Positions 6,904-7,682 of a DNA stretch of 7,682 bases are shown piece after piece. Source of the stretch: Bacillota bacterium (lineage in GTDB: Bacteria > Bacillota_A > Clostridia > Peptostreptococcales > Anaerovoracaceae). Positions within the stretch are counted from its first letter, which is position 1. Each line of letters starts with the position of its first letter. The stretch lies in NCBI GenBank assembly GCA_017556895.1, contig JAFYLX010000004.1, forward strand, positions 1-7,682. Reading direction: 5' to 3'. The translations under genes were made by a program, and so were the position numbers. Below the pieces are notes generated by a model. It was given only the letters and a program-made list of their open reading frames with translations, was not told where the DNA came from and did no database searches.

Positions 6904-6954
6904 GGAAATTCGCCTTATTTTATATAAATTAGTACCACTTTTCATAAAAATTCA

Positions 6955-6987
6955 AACAAAAAGAATCACCTTCGCAGGTGATTCTTT
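6955..6987 (-). terminator. Intrinsic terminator of the CYTH-domain gene
   Basis: A perfect 12-bp stem on the minus strand (arms 6976–6987 and 6960–6971, ending …CACCT/AGGTG…) closes on a GCGA loop (GNRA type) and is followed by a T-rich run interrupted by one G. It begins 9 bases after the stop of the CYTH gene and lies upstream of the tig promoter, separating the two transcription units. The A-rich 5' flank gives extra U-A pairing and the plus strand has a short T run, so some bidirectional activity is possible, but no plus-strand gene needs it. Confidence 0.88.
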
Positions 6988-6996
6988 GAAAATTCA

Positions 6997-7632
6997 TTAC
7001 ATATTTTCTTTTTCGTACCCTAAAAGTTCAAGACCAACCTTGAATTTACTCTTTGCGCCTTCTCTTAGGTTATATTTTGTGGCAAGTTCACGGCCTAAAG
7101 CTATCATATCTTGCTCATCACCGGAATAAAGTTCCACTTCCAGCTCAGAAATCGGAGCAGTTCCCTTTTCTGTAACAATTTCGCCTACATCTAGGGAAAC
7201 AACACTGATGCTCTTGCCAGTATCTACTCTCATCTGCTTTCTTAGGCAGTTTGCTTCCATAAGTGGCTTAAGCGGTTTGTCTCCTGCCGCCTTTTCAATG
7301 ATGTCATATATTTCGCTGCCCTTGAAAATAGATAGTACCGGACATTTTGAATATTCTTCGTCTACAGTTACGTTTAGCTCGCCTCTCATATGAAGTCCAT
7401 TTTCAACCTTGCCGCCCCACTTTAAAGTAGCAACAGGATTCCCGTTCTCTCTTCTGATTCTAAAGGCAATCTGGCTATTACAAAGATCTAAGGCATCAGT
7501 ATCATAGTAAACAGCGCTCATTTCAATTTCTTCAAGGCTGCCTTCGTCCATGATTTCAGCTAAATGCTTATCTCCTAAAATCTTTTCTCTTGCAATTGGT
7601 TCTTCCACTAAAAATTTTAATTCTACTTCCAT
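6997..7632 (-). CDS. CYTH domain protein (triphosphate tunnel family, probable phosphohydrolase)
   Basis: A 211-residue soluble protein of the CYTH/triphosphate tunnel metalloenzyme superfamily, whose members bind triphosphates with divalent metal inside a beta-barrel (inorganic or thiamine triphosphatases, class IV adenylyl cyclases). The defining ExExK motif is at the N-terminus (E2, E4, K6). Further tunnel residues appear in order: YYDTD at 42–46, the basic strand FRIRR at 57–61, TLKWGG at 69–74, RGELNV at 83–88, R131, D148 in VSLDVGEI, the acidic strand SELEVEL at 162–168 (E163, E165, E167) and the C-terminal SKFKVGLELL with K196. No CHAD domain is fused. The start is supported by AGGAG at 7640–7644, 7 bases upstream. 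The gene ends at its own terminator, so it is a separate unit from tig. The superfamily is clear. The substrate is not: an inorganic triphosphatase is my best guess, a cyclase less likely. Confidence 0.88.
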   Translation of the reverse strand: MEVELKFLVEEPIAREKILGDKHLAEIMDEGSLEEIEMSAVYYDTDALDLCNSQIAFRIRRENGNPVATLKWGGKVENGLHMRGELNVTVDEEYSKCPVLSIFKGSEIYDIIEKAAGDKPLKPLMEANCLRKQMRVDTGKSISVVSLDVGEIVTEKGTAPISELEVELYSGDEQDMIALGRELATKYNLREGAKSKFKVGLELLGYEKENM

Positions 7633-7639
7633 TTTTTAT

Positions 7640-7644
7640 CTCCT
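7640..7644 (-). promoter_or_regulatory. Ribosome binding site of the CYTH gene
   Basis: AGGAG on the minus strand, 7 bases before the ATG at 7632. The 38 bases beyond it to the window edge are A/T-rich and may include a −10 element, but the −35 position would fall outside the window, so no promoter is called. Confidence 0.75.
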
Positions 7645-7682
7645 GTGGTCTTGAATCAACATTATTCATATGTTTTAGCACA

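Larger units (their letters stand above)
6824..6996. other. Intergenic region between the CYTH gene and tig
   Basis: This 173-base gap is the only sizeable non-coding stretch. In transcription order it holds the terminator of the CYTH gene (6955–6987), an A/T-rich segment (about 6904–6954), the tig promoter (6875–6903) and the tig leader with its ribosome site (6824–6868). I see no small ORF with a ribosome site, no riboswitch-like fold and no repeat. Confidence 0.7.

Noticed and set aside
6888..6905. Imperfect inverted repeat TTTAC…GTAAA overlapping the −35 box of the tig promoter
   Set aside because: Arms are only 5 bases in A/T-rich DNA, which is expected by chance; not enough for an operator.
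6866..7129. Plus-strand open frame crossing the tig promoter region into the CYTH gene
   Set aside because: It has no ribosome site, runs through a terminator stem and a promoter, and overlaps a well-supported gene on the other strand.
7645..7682. Possible −10 element and CATATG palindrome upstream of the CYTH gene
   Set aside because: An AATAAT hexamer is present on the minus strand, but the −35 position falls at or beyond the window edge and the palindrome is only 6 bases, so a promoter cannot be supported.
7670..7682. TTAGCAC string at the right edge, resembling half of a CIRCE element
   Set aside because: It continues as A rather than the CTC of the CIRCE half-site, and no matching GAGTGCTAA arm is visible inside the window.

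Overview
The window looks like a conserved chromosomal proteostasis region of a moderately AT-rich Gram-positive bacterium, most likely an anaerobic member of the Clostridia. This rests on the run tig–clpP–clpX–lonA–engB, on ClpP, LonA and EngB lengths close to those of Bacillus and Clostridia, on strong purine-rich ribosome binding sites, and on a clear SigA-type promoter. I cannot name the genus. No rRNA, tRNA, CRISPR array, insertion sequence, phage gene or obvious horizontally acquired segment is visible.

All eight genes lie on the minus strand, so the transcription order runs from right to left. At the right edge (7632–6997) is a CYTH-domain phosphohydrolase-like gene closed by its own intrinsic terminator. 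A 173-base intergenic region follows, carrying that terminator, the main promoter (−35 at 6898–6903, −10 at 6875–6880) and the trigger factor leader. From this promoter come tig (6823–5540), clpP (5515–4934), clpX (4916–3633), lon (3579–1270), engB (1259–672), a DUF1232 small membrane protein (671–345) and the first 115 codons of a hypoxanthine phosphoribosyltransferase gene (345–1, cut by the window edge). Gaps are 24, 17, 53, 10 and 0 bases, and the last pair overlaps by 1 base. Only the clpX–lon gap holds a terminator-like hairpin.

Together the genes cover protein birth and death: Tig folds nascent chains at the ribosome exit, ClpX unfolds tagged proteins and feeds them to the ClpP peptidase, and LonA removes misfolded and regulatory proteins on its own. 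EngB is a GTPase for assembly of the large ribosomal subunit. The tail (DUF1232 membrane protein and purine salvage enzyme) is functionally less obvious but is tightly translationally coupled to engB.

I found no convincing undescribed system. The most interesting signal is the clpX–lon hairpin. Its 5' arm starts inside the clpX stop codon and leaves almost no room for a fresh lon promoter, which suggests partial termination or translation-dependent read-through between two proteases.
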